A DNA stretch of 32,975 bases from Treponema sp. (GTDB lineage Bacteria; Spirochaetota; Spirochaetia; Treponematales; Breznakiellaceae): NCBI GenBank assembly GCA_031260245.1, contig JAIRKH010000004.1, forward strand, positions 1 through 32,975. Direction: 5' to 3'. The notes under the pieces were generated by a model, which did not search any database, was not told the origin of the DNA, and saw nothing but the letters and a program-made list of their open reading frames with translations. The translations under genes and the position numbers were made by a program. This document shows, piece by piece, positions 8,080-16,781 of the stretch (position 1 is its first letter; every line of letters begins with the position of its first letter).

Positions 8080-8103
8080 TTATGGAATCTCCTTTCCGTA
8101 CGG

Positions 8104-8472
8104 CTATTGACGGATATGTTTACTAAAGAAAGCGATTTTTTCCTTCAGAATCTTCGCGTCGACAGGTTTCTCGATAAAGCCCTTCGCGGATGTTTTCTTT
8201 ATTTGGGACACAATATCTTCCTTTATCGTGCCGGTAAGGAAAATTACAGGGATATGTTTGTAAGCGTCTTGTTTCTCAAGTTCTTCCATCAGCTCGAAAC
8301 CTGACATTTCAGGCATTTGAATATCCATCAGAATAAGGTCAATTTTCGAGCGTTCCAGCGCTTTCAAGGCTGACTTGCCTGATTTCACCAGACACAGTTC
8401 ATAGGCGTCTCCCAATACCGCTTTTATGACAATGAGATTCTCTGTAGAATCGTCTACCGCAAGAATAGTCAT
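8104..8472 (-). CDS. Single-domain response regulator (CheY-like)
   Basis: The 122-residue receiver contains the acidic pair D7/D8 (LAVDDS), phospho-Asp D50 (LILMDIQMPEMSG), T80 and K102 (FIEKPV). It has no output domain, so it would pass phosphate or signal by contact. The ATG at 8472 was chosen over an in-frame one 63 bases upstream. It is preceded by AAAGGAG at 5 bases, and the sequence MTILAVDDS is where receivers normally begin. It is the first gene of an operon with the Hpt-REC-GGDEF gene, so a phosphorelay through that Hpt domain is plausible. Confidence 0.92.
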   Translation of the reverse strand: MTILAVDDSTENLIVIKAVLGDAYELCLVKSGKSALKALERSKIDLILMDIQMPEMSGFELMEELEKQDAYKHIPVIFLTGTIKEDIVSQIKKTSAKGFIEKPVDAKILKEKIAFFSKHIRQ

Positions 8473-8489
8473 TTTTACTCCTTTTATAA

Positions 8490-8519
8490 AGAATAGCATA
8501 CCTACATTCTTTAATGCAA
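8490..8519 (-). promoter_or_regulatory. Probable promoter of the receiver/GGDEF operon
   Basis: On the minus strand TTGCAT (8519-8514) and TATTCT (8495-8490) are 18 bases apart. The -10 box ends 17 bases before the ATG at 8472, leaving room for the AAAGGAG site. Confidence 0.5.
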
Positions 8520-8566
8520 GAGCAGGAAAAAACAATCGCTTTTGCTCAAAGTTCGTTTTTCCCCAC

Positions 8567-8596
8567 TTGCAAAAAATATCAAAAATAGGATAAAAT
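8567..8596 (+). promoter_or_regulatory. Probable promoter of the TPR gene at 8635
   Basis: TTGCAA (8567-8572) and TAAAAT (8591-8596) are 18 bases apart in an AT-rich stretch. The expected leader is about 30 bases long and holds a weak AGGA ribosome site. Confidence 0.5.
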
Positions 8597-8634
8597 AATC
8601 TTAAACTCCCTCTTAACAGGAATGGTTTTAACGC

Positions 8635-9579
8635 ATGAACAGCTCGATAGAACGGCTCATTCAGGAAGCCTATGATAGTTTAAAAGCCTCTGATATGATG
8701 TCGGCGCTGGAAACGCTGGAGGAAGCTCTTAAAATAGACTACGAACACGCGGAAGTGGTATATGCGCTTAAATGCCTCAATTGGTGGCAGGAACGCATGA
8801 AGCAACTGATGGAGCTTTCGGAAGCCCGCGAAAAAGGGGATTTTATCCTTTCCCTGTGGAAGCCTTTCTATATGTTCATGGACCGCATTGGAGAAGGCTA
8901 CGAGAAGTGCCTCTATGCGTTGAGGCGTTATGTGTTTGCGGCCGCGCTCAAGTTCTTCAAGGAAGCGTTGGCGAAAAGCGACAATTCCGACCACGCGCTC
9001 CTTCTTCAAGCGGGGCGCTGTTACAAGGGGTGCGGCAACTACGAGCTTGCCCTAAAGTACCTAGAACACGCCGCAAGGCTCAAGAAGGAGGACGGCGCTA
9101 TCCTTTCGGAACTTGCAGACGTGAACGCGCTGTTGGAAGAAACGCGGTATGCGAAGGTTCTATTCAGGGAAGCCTTCTTCCTCGAGCCCCAAGCCGTGGA
9201 TCTCCGTTCCATGGAGTCGGAATTGATTATCCGACTGCGGGACAAGGTGGCGTCTTTGGGCTATAGCGAACAGGAGATTCTCGAATGGATTCCGATTTAC
9301 GGTAATCTTTACGGCGTGTTTTCGGTTAAGAGAGAATTGAAACCGATTGAACTGAGAAAATTAAAGGATTCTATATTCTCGTTGGAAAACGAAGTTAAAA
9401 ACCGCCTTGAAAGCCTCATTTTTTCAAAACCAAGGCTTTTAAACAGGTATTTTTGGCTTATAGATCATTACGAAAGCGTGAGGGAAGACCCAGGGCGGGA
9501 AGCGCCGCTCTTGATTGAAGAGACCATGCTTAAAATCAAAGTGATTGATTCCGCTATATACGAACAGTTCAGAAACTAG
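8635..9579 (+). CDS. TPR-repeat protein
   Basis: This 314-residue soluble protein has a tetratricopeptide-like helix pair near residues 5-40 (AYDSLKASDMMSALETLEEA). At least three more repeats lie between about 90 and 195, including the textbook unit AGRCYKGCGNYELALKYLEH. TPR units form a scaffold for protein contacts. No signal peptide is seen, so it is probably cytoplasmic. It is followed after 81 bases by the giant greA gene, which has its own ribosome site. The partner is unknown. The C-terminal third (195-314) is charged and not recognised. Confidence 0.75.
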   Translation: MNSSIERLIQEAYDSLKASDMMSALETLEEALKIDYEHAEVVYALKCLNWWQERMKQLMELSEAREKGDFILSLWKPFYMFMDRIGEGYEKCLYALRRYVFAAALKFFKEALAKSDNSDHALLLQAGRCYKGCGNYELALKYLEHAARLKKEDGAILSELADVNALLEETRYAKVLFREAFFLEPQAVDLRSMESELIIRLRDKVASLGYSEQEILEWIPIYGNLYGVFSVKRELKPIELRKLKDSIFSLENEVKNRLESLIFSKPRLLNRYFWLIDHYESVREDPGREAPLLIEETMLKIKVIDSAIYEQFRN

Positions 9580-9660
9580 GGGAGGAGAATTGGATTTATT
9601 GCCGCTTGGTTTGAAAACAATATCCTTGTCCGCCCCTCTTTCTAAAATAAGGAGAATTAA

Positions 9661-12348
9661 ATGTCAGAAGAATTGTTGAAGAATGTTCAAAAAATGTTGA
9701 CCGAGGAAAAGTGGACCAGGGCGACGCTAAACAACTATTCCACTAATCATTTCAAAGATTTAGATGTGATACTGAAAGAAGCCCAAGAGAAGAAGACGAG
9801 CGAGGAGCTGAAGGAAATATGCGACGACCATCTCGGTCATACGAAGACCAGCATCATCGCCTTGTATCTCTCAGGTATGGTCTCTCTTTCGCGGCAAATC
9901 ATAGACGATACCGCGCTCATCAATCTGGTAACTATCTTCGCCGACAACCACAAATGGAACATCGTGCAATACCTCTGCGAGCGCATTTTGGATTTTGGCG
10001 AATCTAAGTTCGCGCTCCGCGCCTTGGCGGACTGCTACCGAAACACCGACGAGGAACAAAAAGCCTACGCCGTATGGGAGCGGCTCGTCAAGGTTGACCG
10101 CACTGAAGCCGATGTCGCAAAGGCGCTTGCCGAGCATTTTGAAGCCGAAGGCGACGCGGACTCGTGCGTTGATTATTACAAGAAAGCCCTACACAGGTAC
10201 ATCAACAAGCAACTCTTCACCAACGTGCGCGAGATTTGGCAGAAGCTCCTCGAATACTGCCCCGAAGACCTCGACTTCTTTCTTCACGCGCAGAAGAAAA
10301 CAGCGAAGAATATCAGCGAAGAGAAAGCCGTCCTTCTCTTGCAAGACGTCTATGCGGCGTGTAAGAAACGGAACGACATCGGCGCCGCTATAAGCATCTT
10401 GAAAATCATTCTGGAGTACGACGAAAAGGACTATCAGGCGCGAAGGGAAATTATTGATTGCTATAGGAAGAAATACATTACCCACAGCCAGCTTGATGAA
10501 TACATCCGCATTTCAAACCTGAATCAAAACTACCGCAACGTTCACGACGCTATCAAAGATTTCGAGAAGCATATCGTCTTTGATAAGGGCAATTTCGTGT
10601 ACCACAAGACGTGGGGCGTGGGACGTATCGCGGGCATAAAGGACGATGAAATCACCATTGACTTCGCCAGAAAGCGCAATCACGCCATGTCCTTGAAGAT
10701 GTCGGTGAGCGCTCTGCAAACCCTGACGAAAGATCATATCTGGGTGCTGAAGGCTACTTGGAAGAAAGAGAAATTAACCGAGAAGGTGAAAGCCGACGTC
10801 GAATGGGCGTTGAAAACGGTCATTAAGAGCTTTGATAATGCGTGCGACTTAAAGAAAATAAAAGCGGAACTGTCGCCTTCGGCGCTTTCGGCCGGCGAAT
10901 GGACTGGATGGAGCGCCAAGGCGAAAACCATTCTCAAAACAGCGCCGTGTTTCGGGGTGAGCCCCGAAGACGTCGACGTCTGGACTGTACGCGAACATCC
11001 AATCTCCATCGAGGAAAAGCTCTACAACGAATTCAAGGCGAAGAAGAATTTCTTTGACCGCGTGAAAACTATAGAAGAATTCGCCGCGCAAAAAGAGGTC
11101 GAGTTTGACGGCGAATACTGGACCGAGATATTTTCCTATTTCACAGGGTTCTTGAAATTTTCCGGATACGCCAACGAACAAGTCGTCGCTTCCTACCTAA
11201 TAGTCAAGGATTTGGCGGGGAAATTCCCCATGCTTGGCTCCGGCGTCTCCATTAATTTCGTGGATATTTTTGAAGCCGTCTCCGATGTGCCTGAAGTATT
11301 TTCCAACCTTAAAGATGCGAGACTAAAAGAGGATTTCCTCCGCCACATCAAGCTATTTATTACCGAGTGGGCTGACGTCTATGCGAAGCTCTTCCCTCAC
11401 GCCCTCCTTCCCTCGGTCATAACGGCTCTTGAACGCGAAGGCTATGAGGACAAACTCGTCTCCATGACCGCTCACTGTTTTGACAACTACCGAAAATACC
11501 GCGCGGCCGCGGTGTGGCTCTTCAAAAACAGCGCGGAAACGCCGTGGTTCAGAAAAGCGGACGTCTCCTTCGAAAGACAGCTTCTCACCCTCATACACAT
11601 CCTCGACGTGAGCCACCGCGAAATTGAAAACCACAGCGACACAATCGAGAACCGTAAAATTTTCAAGCAGGTCTATGGGATATTATTCAAAGACGGGACT
11701 CTCAATTCCTTCATTGACGAAGCGGAGCAAGACGCCATCACAAGAATCTACACGCTCGTCAATGACGTAAAATCCATTGACCCGGTGGACAAGCTTAAAC
11801 TCCGAAGCCGTATTCTGGACAAGCGCCCGGACTTCAAGTTTATCAGCACAGACGTAAAAAAGGAGAAACTCGCGGTACGTTCTCTCATCGTAACAGCCGC
11901 AAAGTACGAAGAAAAGCAGAGACAACTTGTTCACATCATGGACGTGGAGGTTCCTGCTAACTCTAAAGAGATAGAATACGCTCTGTCTCTGGGCGACTTG
12001 CGGGAAAACGCCGAATACAAGGCGGCAAAGGAAAAACAGGAACTTCTCAACTCCGCTGTCGCAAAACTCAAGGACGAAATTGAAAGGGCCCAGCTCTTTG
12101 ACCCCTATGCGGTCGACATGAACCGCGTATCTTTCGGCGTCAAAGTAGAGCTCGAACACAATGGGAAGACCGAAGAATACGTCATACTTGGTCCGTGGGA
12201 ATCGGACCCAGAAAACAGAGTCATCTCCTATCTTTCTCCGTTCGGCGCCGCGCTGCTCAACAAGACGCTGGGCGAACAATTTGTCTTCGCGGTTGGCGCG
12301 GACAAGGTTTCTTATACGGTCAAACGAATAGAGCCTGCCGCGATATAG
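9661..12348 (+). CDS. greA: GreA-type transcript-cleavage factor with a ~740-residue N-terminal extension
   Basis: The 895-residue product ends with a GreA/GreB module. A coiled coil starts near residue 740 with the tip motif LGDLRENAEYKAAKEKQ around 775-791. This acidic tip enters the RNA polymerase secondary channel and stimulates cleavage of backtracked RNA. The C-terminal FKBP-like domain runs to the end. Ordinary GreA is about 160 residues. Here the rest is a helical, TPR-like arm (about 1-300), then a small beta domain (about 308-360: GNFVYHKTWGVGRIAGIKDD) resembling CarD/Tudor-like modules that touch polymerase, then an unassigned helical region. Long GreA proteins are known in treponemes, which supports the assignment of the window. 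AAGGAG lies 6 bases before the ATG. Confidence 0.9.
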   Translation: MSEELLKNVQKMLTEEKWTRATLNNYSTNHFKDLDVILKEAQEKKTSEELKEICDDHLGHTKTSIIALYLSGMVSLSRQIIDDTALINLVTIFADNHKWNIVQYLCERILDFGESKFALRALADCYRNTDEEQKAYAVWERLVKVDRTEADVAKALAEHFEAEGDADSCVDYYKKALHRYINKQLFTNVREIWQKLLEYCPEDLDFFLHAQKKTAKNISEEKAVLLLQDVYAACKKRNDIGAAISILKIILEYDEKDYQARREIIDCYRKKYITHSQLDEYIRISNLNQNYRNVHDAIKDFEKHIVFDKGNFVYHKTWGVGRIAGIKDDEITIDFARKRNHAMSLKMSVSALQTLTKDHIWVLKATWKKEKLTEKVKADVEWALKTVIKSFDNACDLKKIKAELSPSALSAGEWTGWSAKAKTILKTAPCFGVSPEDVDVWTVREHPISIEEKLYNEFKAKKNFFDRVKTIEEFAAQKEVEFDGEYWTEIFSYFTGFLKFSGYANEQVVASYLIVKDLAGKFPMLGSGVSINFVDIFEAVSDVPEVFSNLKDARLKEDFLRHIKLFITEWADVYAKLFPHALLPSVITALEREGYEDKLVSMTAHCFDNYRKYRAAAVWLFKNSAETPWFRKADVSFERQLLTLIHILDVSHREIENHSDTIENRKIFKQVYGILFKDGTLNSFIDEAEQDAITRIYTLVNDVKSIDPVDKLKLRSRILDKRPDFKFISTDVKKEKLAVRSLIVTAAKYEEKQRQLVHIMDVEVPANSKEIEYALSLGDLRENAEYKAAKEKQELLNSAVAKLKDEIERAQLFDPYAVDMNRVSFGVKVELEHNGKTEEYVILGPWESDPENRVISYLSPFGAALLNKTLGEQFVFAVGADKVSYTVKRIEPAAI

Positions 12349-12385
12349 TTTTAGATTCGTGAGGGGAGGGAAGGGGGGAGTTGGG

Positions 12386-12496
12386 ATTCGGAAATAGGGA
12401 GCGGTTAATTTAGAAGCGGAGAATAGGGAATGTCCTTCTACTCCCTGTTCCCTACTCCCATTCGACCCCCTAAAGACCTGCTCCCTATTTCCGAAT
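12386..12496. repeat. Large imperfect palindrome built of ~7-base units
   Basis: ATTCGGAAATAGGGAGC (12386-12402) and GCTCCCTATTTCCGAAT (12480-12496) are perfect 17-bp inverted copies. Inside them TAGGGAA (12424-12430) pairs with TTCCCTA (12448-12454). The core holds near-tandem heptamers (ACTCCCT, GTTCCCT, ACTCCCA). It fills the gap between greA and the next gene, ending 4 bases before the GTG start at 12501. It could fold as a cruciform or RNA hairpin and looks like a dispersed short repeat element. Confidence 0.7.
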
Positions 12497-12500
12497 AAAA

Positions 12501-13721
12501 GTGAGAAAATCAGTATGCCTTCTGCTATTTTTCTTATATACATTCTCTTTTACTTTTGGACAAGTCCGCGGTCCGCGGGATGTTCTGCTGATTGTTGACA
12601 TGACAGGGTTTAACGACGAGGTACTGGCGTTCATCACTGGCGATTTTCTTGAACGGGACATAAAACTCGGCGATAGCTTTCATCTCATTTCTTTTGCAGA
12701 TAAGGAACGAGCGCCTCGCCTAGAGACGTCGATGCGGGTTATGGGCAACGAAGACGTAGAAAGAATCAAGCAAGCGATGCGTGGATTATTCCGTGTTGAC
12801 GCGGATGCGGATATTGACGGCGCGCTTGCGTTTGCCAAAGAATACGCGTCCGGACTCGGCGCCCGCCAAAAAAAGATAATAATAGTAACGCCCGCGCCTA
12901 TGCCGAAAACCTCCCTGGTCCTAGAGGTAGCGCAGAAAGGGACGTCCCGACCGCCCTTACCGCCGCGTCCTCAAGAAAAACCGCCCGTTCCGCCGCAAGA
13001 AACGCAAAAACAGGAACCGCGTTCGTCAGATAGTCCGACTATAGAAGAAGAAACTTCGGACGACGCGCCTGACGAGACGCAGGATCCCAAGCAGGATCCC
13101 GAAGAGAAACAGCCTAACTTTGCGCCGCCAAAGATAATCACGCCGGATGACTCCACGCCCCCGCGTACCATTAAAACAAGACCTGTCTATAAGAATAGAC
13201 GAGTTGATTCCTTAACGACTCTCGGCGCAGTACTCGTCTTAGCTTTGGCTATCGCGCTCCTCTTATGCTCTGCGGCTGTAGCGCTCAAGTGCCGACGCAT
13301 CAGACTATCGGCGAACCGCGTCTTCGCCTCTCTCCCTGATAATAAGATGGACGGTCCCTGCCTTCTGTCGCTTTCCGTGGAAAACCAAAACACCAACATC
13401 GGGCGCAGAAATTTCCACTCGGTCAAGACCGGATTTTCGCTCACCGTAGGAGGCGGCGACTCTGATTTTCTCATATTTCTTACGTCCCTGCCCTCCCGCC
13501 TTGCGAAAATTCATTTTAACGGCGAACATTGTTCTTTCATTCCTTTGAAAAGGCAATTTTTCCCAGAAATTACGTCAAAAACCTTGCCCGACTGCATTGG
13601 CAGAACAATCAGAATCAAGACGGAGAAAAATTATGACATCTTTATCCGCGTAGTCCTGCATGAATCCCCTCTACAAAAGTTAAACAGATTGCTCAATCTA
13701 GTCAGACCGCCGGGACGATAA
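12501..13721 (+). CDS. Membrane-anchored VWA-like protein with proline/acidic linker
   Basis: This 406-residue protein starts with GTG at 12501 and has a signal peptide (MRKSVCLLLFFLYTFSFTFG). A VWA-like Rossmann region follows (about 25-135: RDVLLIVDMTG...IIIVTPAP). The metal-site motif is degenerate (DMTGF instead of DxSxS), so metal binding is doubtful. Residues about 150-228 form a Pro-, Glu- and Asp-rich linker. One membrane segment lies at about 238-263. The cytoplasmic tail holds a beta-rich region (FSLTVGGGDSDFLIFL) that loosely resembles an FHA fold, a tentative reading. The start lies at the edge of a large palindrome and no clear ribosome site is present. Function is unknown; the layout suggests envelope sensing or assembly. 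Confidence 0.7.
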   Translation: MRKSVCLLLFFLYTFSFTFGQVRGPRDVLLIVDMTGFNDEVLAFITGDFLERDIKLGDSFHLISFADKERAPRLETSMRVMGNEDVERIKQAMRGLFRVDADADIDGALAFAKEYASGLGARQKKIIIVTPAPMPKTSLVLEVAQKGTSRPPLPPRPQEKPPVPPQETQKQEPRSSDSPTIEEETSDDAPDETQDPKQDPEEKQPNFAPPKIITPDDSTPPRTIKTRPVYKNRRVDSLTTLGAVLVLALAIALLLCSAAVALKCRRIRLSANRVFASLPDNKMDGPCLLSLSVENQNTNIGRRNFHSVKTGFSLTVGGGDSDFLIFLTSLPSRLAKIHFNGEHCSFIPLKRQFFPEITSKTLPDCIGRTIRIKTEKNYDIFIRVVLHESPLQKLNRLLNLVRPPGR

Positions 13722-13802
13722 ATAGCGCGGAAATATGACAATCCAGTTTCCCGAAATATTCTGGAGATGTAACTATAGTTTATGGAGGAACATTTAGCAT
13801 AT

Positions 13803-14537
13803 ATGAAACAATTTTTATTTATTTCCCCGCTTATAGCGGCTTTCGCGCTATTGGCGTCGTGTTCCGCTCAAATCACAGGAGTTGTTCGAGACGACGGCTC
13901 CGCGGACATAACCATTCAGAGCGGGTTACAGCCCAGCATGATCGAGCTTATTCATTCCCTATTCAAGAGAGGAAGCGACGCGTCTCAAAACGTCATTGAC
14001 GCAGGCAGTATAAACGCGTCAATAGCCATGTCCAAAGGGGTCAAAGCAGTCCGCTTCCGCAACATCACCTCTTCGTCAATAGAGGGAACCATAAGCCTCT
14101 CCCGCGTAAACGACTTCCTTTCAGTAGCGGGTCAACGGAGTCAGTTCATCACATTTGACGCGCAAAACGGACGCCTTTTAGTCGAGATAGACAGAACGTC
14201 CGCGCCGCGCGTCATCTCCCTCTTGTCCCCGGACCTTGTTGATTATCTTTCATGCCTCATGTCGCCCGCGGCTTTGGAAGATTATCAGTACATCCAAACC
14301 AAAGCCGAATACCTCAAAGAACTGCAAAATTTCTTTGGAAGCTTCAAAGACAAAAAACTGGCGGCAAGCCTCGTATCTGATATAAAGAAAGCGAATATCC
14401 ATGTCGCCGTTGATTTTCCACAAGACGTGAAGAGCGTTCAAGGTGGACGCTTTTCAGGCAAGCGCGCTGAATTCGATGCGCCGCTTTTAGACCTGCTCGC
14501 GCTGGAAACGCCCCTAACCTACGAAGTCCGCTGGTAA
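13803..14537 (+). CDS. Probable lipoprotein of unknown function
   Basis: The 244-residue product has a lipoprotein signal ending in the lipobox LLASC (Cys at residue 20 from the ATG at 13803), then SAQITGVVRDDGSAD. A TATAGT box at 13774-13779 would start the message near 13786, just upstream of this ATG. That favours it over the in-frame ATG at 13782. The mature part is mixed alpha/beta, and no family was recognised. The start of the mature region (ITGVVRDDGSADITI) recalls other small bacterial lipoproteins built around a beta strand after the lipid anchor. It lies 81 bases after the VWA-like gene and may be co-expressed with it. Confidence 0.75.
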   Translation: MKQFLFISPLIAAFALLASCSAQITGVVRDDGSADITIQSGLQPSMIELIHSLFKRGSDASQNVIDAGSINASIAMSKGVKAVRFRNITSSSIEGTISLSRVNDFLSVAGQRSQFITFDAQNGRLLVEIDRTSAPRVISLLSPDLVDYLSCLMSPAALEDYQYIQTKAEYLKELQNFFGSFKDKKLAASLVSDIKKANIHVAVDFPQDVKSVQGGRFSGKRAEFDAPLLDLLALETPLTYEVRW

Positions 14538-14764
14538 ACATAAAACCGAAATTATGAAGTAATATGGGACGACTGGAGAGTCAAAAGTTTTCAGAACAGA
14601 TTGTCCGTCGGAATTGACCATTAAGCGCGGCTTTATGAACTGGAAGCGATAAAGTTAAAAATAGACGGCGGAATTAACATGGCGTAATATTTAAGGAAAC
14701 TTTTAGAAAGTTCTTGTGGAATAACTCTTGATAAAACTCTGCTTTTGTGGCATAGTATACAGAG
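14538..14764. other. Intergenic region without recognisable genes
   Basis: These 227 bases hold no convincing frame, RNA gene or strong hairpin. The right end carries the promoter elements of the gene at 14765. Confidence 0.5.
14728..14756 (+). promoter_or_regulatory. Probable promoter of the pRiA4b-type gene
   Basis: TTGATA (14728-14733) and CATAGT (14751-14756) are 17 bases apart; TAGTAT at 14753-14758 is an alternative -10. The ATG follows 6-8 bases after the -10 box with no ribosome site. Confidence 0.5.
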
Positions 14765-16753
14765 ATGACTTTTGAACAGGAAAACGCGCTCTATCAATTT
14801 CTCGAAATTGCGGTGGAGCCTTTCACGCTGGAAAGTATAACATCGTTTGTCTGTTCTCTTAAAACAAAGCGTTTAAACCGTTTGTCTATGGAGATCGAAG
14901 ACTACCTCAATGTCTACAGACTGGCGTTTCCTCTCGGAAGAAGAAGATGGATTTCCATAAGGGGCTATTTTGAAGACGCCTGTTTTGTTATACAGCCGAG
15001 CCGTTTAGAGATAGTGAGCGGTATCCTTATTCCGGGTCATAGGTGTATTCCTTTTGCGAATTCGGAACGTTTGCCTCAAGATTATACCTTCTTGTGGGGA
15101 AAGAAAGTCATTCCTTTTACCACGGTTGAGGGGGAGCCGGAAGAATTCTATCCGTATTATAGCGTGCTTGGCGAGGAATACGCGCCTCAATATGTGGCGC
15201 GGAATAATCCGGAAAACGAAGAGGCGTTCAATAACGAATTCGACGATCCAGTGGAGGTTTCTATAAAAGCCCTGGATATGCGGACTCTCTATCGTGAAAC
15301 GAAGTTCGTGCCCGGCGACCTCTTTGAGGTTAGAATCGTTGATTGGAAGAAAAACGCTTTCTCCTTGAAGAAAATTGAAAAAGGCGCGTGGAACGAAAGA
15401 GGTTTGAGGGAATGGCAAGAAGCCGCGGAAAAGGGGTTTGGGTCCTCTTTCGTCAATCTGGGGCCTGGCGTTTCAACCGAGGAACAGATAGCGTACGCCT
15501 ATTTCTACGGGGGTAAACGGATGAAGGAGACGCCCGCGTATTCGCTTGAGGAATTCCTCTACGAGAGGACCGACTGCATTGAAACGACCCTTTACGGTAT
15601 GGAGACTCGTTTCTGGTCCGCGGGCAAGGATATTCCTGATATGGGCGAGCTGACGGGACAGCGCATCGTGAAGCGGACGCCGATTGAAGAGATGCTTCTC
15701 GCAAACAAGGCGCCGATGAGTGAATTTGTCGTTCAGTCTTACGTGTTGGATATGCTTTTCCGCAAAGAGACTAAGGCGCAGGACGTCGCTATGCGGATAG
15801 CGCCGCCGGTCATCGCTAAAAACTTCGAAAGCCGCGAATGGAATATGCTTGTTGATTATATAACAGAAATATATGAGGAGTTCAGTAAAGAATATTCGCT
15901 TTTCAAAGACAAGGGCATGGGCCCGGTGCGGCAGAAAGCCGCAGAACTGCATACGGCGGTCGTTGAATTCGCGGCCGGACTTCGTCCTGACAGTATCAAC
16001 GCGGCCTATTTGCCGCAACACACCTTTATCGTGCTTTCCCAAATACAGAATCATATGGCGGGCTTGATGGACGAACTCTGTTTGAACGAGGAAGTTTCCG
16101 ACGTCGAGTTAGATAGTATGAATAATGTCATCGACGGTATGGCCGACGCCTATGACGAAATAAAAGAACTCGTCGAAGACGCTATGCGTAACTTCAGACG
16201 CAACAACATCGCCATGGTAAAGTCCTCCACGAAAACGGAAGCGCGGCTCATACAGATAGGCATAGGCGGTACTAACGTATGGCGGCGTATCGTCATGCCG
16301 GAGTGTTATTCTCTCGAAGCTTTGCATATAGTCATCCAACGAGTCTTCCATTGGGAAAATAACTTCGCCTACCGGTTTACGCTTAAACCCATGCCTCTGT
16401 CCGCAAACAAAGCCTCAGACGGCGCTTTCAGCACAGAGGAACTTCCCAAGAATTTAACTATTGATATTCTCAATAAGACTGGACTCGTAGACTTCATTTA
16501 CGAGTGCGGTCCATGGACCATTAAGATTATGATTCTTTCGCCGTCTGAAGGCGGCGTCGCTTGCGTCGCTGGCGAGTATGCCGCGCCTAATCAAAACATA
16601 AACGGACCAGTCCGGTTTAAAAAAGCCGTATTCCTGTTAAACGCGGGCTCAATTGAAGAAAAGCGATCCGCAAAACAGGAACTCGGCGAAAGTTTCACGC
16701 CTGAATTCTTTGACTTGGTTCAATGTAACGAATGGTTGCAAGGGAATTACTAA
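14765..16753 (+). CDS. Plasmid pRiA4b ORF-3 family protein with long N-terminal region
   Basis: The 662-residue protein carries at its C-terminus (about 487-655) a pRiA4b ORF-3-like domain. This is visible as LIQIGIGGTNVWRRIVMP followed by SLEALHIVIQRVFHWENN. That block matches the family pattern of a VWR turn, a helix and a Phe-Trp pair. The domain's biochemical role is not established. The first 480 residues are rich in Glu, Phe and Tyr and not recognised. No signal peptide or membrane segment is seen, so it is cytoplasmic. The end of the gene lies 28 bases before the PTS EIIA gene, so read-through into that operon is likely. Confidence 0.8.
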   Translation: MTFEQENALYQFLEIAVEPFTLESITSFVCSLKTKRLNRLSMEIEDYLNVYRLAFPLGRRRWISIRGYFEDACFVIQPSRLEIVSGILIPGHRCIPFANSERLPQDYTFLWGKKVIPFTTVEGEPEEFYPYYSVLGEEYAPQYVARNNPENEEAFNNEFDDPVEVSIKALDMRTLYRETKFVPGDLFEVRIVDWKKNAFSLKKIEKGAWNERGLREWQEAAEKGFGSSFVNLGPGVSTEEQIAYAYFYGGKRMKETPAYSLEEFLYERTDCIETTLYGMETRFWSAGKDIPDMGELTGQRIVKRTPIEEMLLANKAPMSEFVVQSYVLDMLFRKETKAQDVAMRIAPPVIAKNFESREWNMLVDYITEIYEEFSKEYSLFKDKGMGPVRQKAAELHTAVVEFAAGLRPDSINAAYLPQHTFIVLSQIQNHMAGLMDELCLNEEVSDVELDSMNNVIDGMADAYDEIKELVEDAMRNFRRNNIAMVKSSTKTEARLIQIGIGGTNVWRRIVMPECYSLEALHIVIQRVFHWENNFAYRFTLKPMPLSANKASDGAFSTEELPKNLTIDILNKTGLVDFIYECGPWTIKIMILSPSEGGVACVAGEYAAPNQNINGPVRFKKAVFLLNAGSIEEKRSAKQELGESFTPEFFDLVQCNEWLQGNY

Positions 16754-16781
16754 TGCGGCAATGCGAAAAGGCAGGAGAAAA

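Noticed and set aside
11683-12543. Minus-strand 286-codon open frame opposite the end of greA
   Set aside because: It is antisense to the conserved GreA domain, has no recognisable motif, and spans the palindrome. It is a shadow of GC-rich codon use.
15473-16054. Minus-strand 193-codon frame inside the pRiA4b-type gene
   Set aside because: It lies fully antisense to a well-supported gene, without motifs or start signals.
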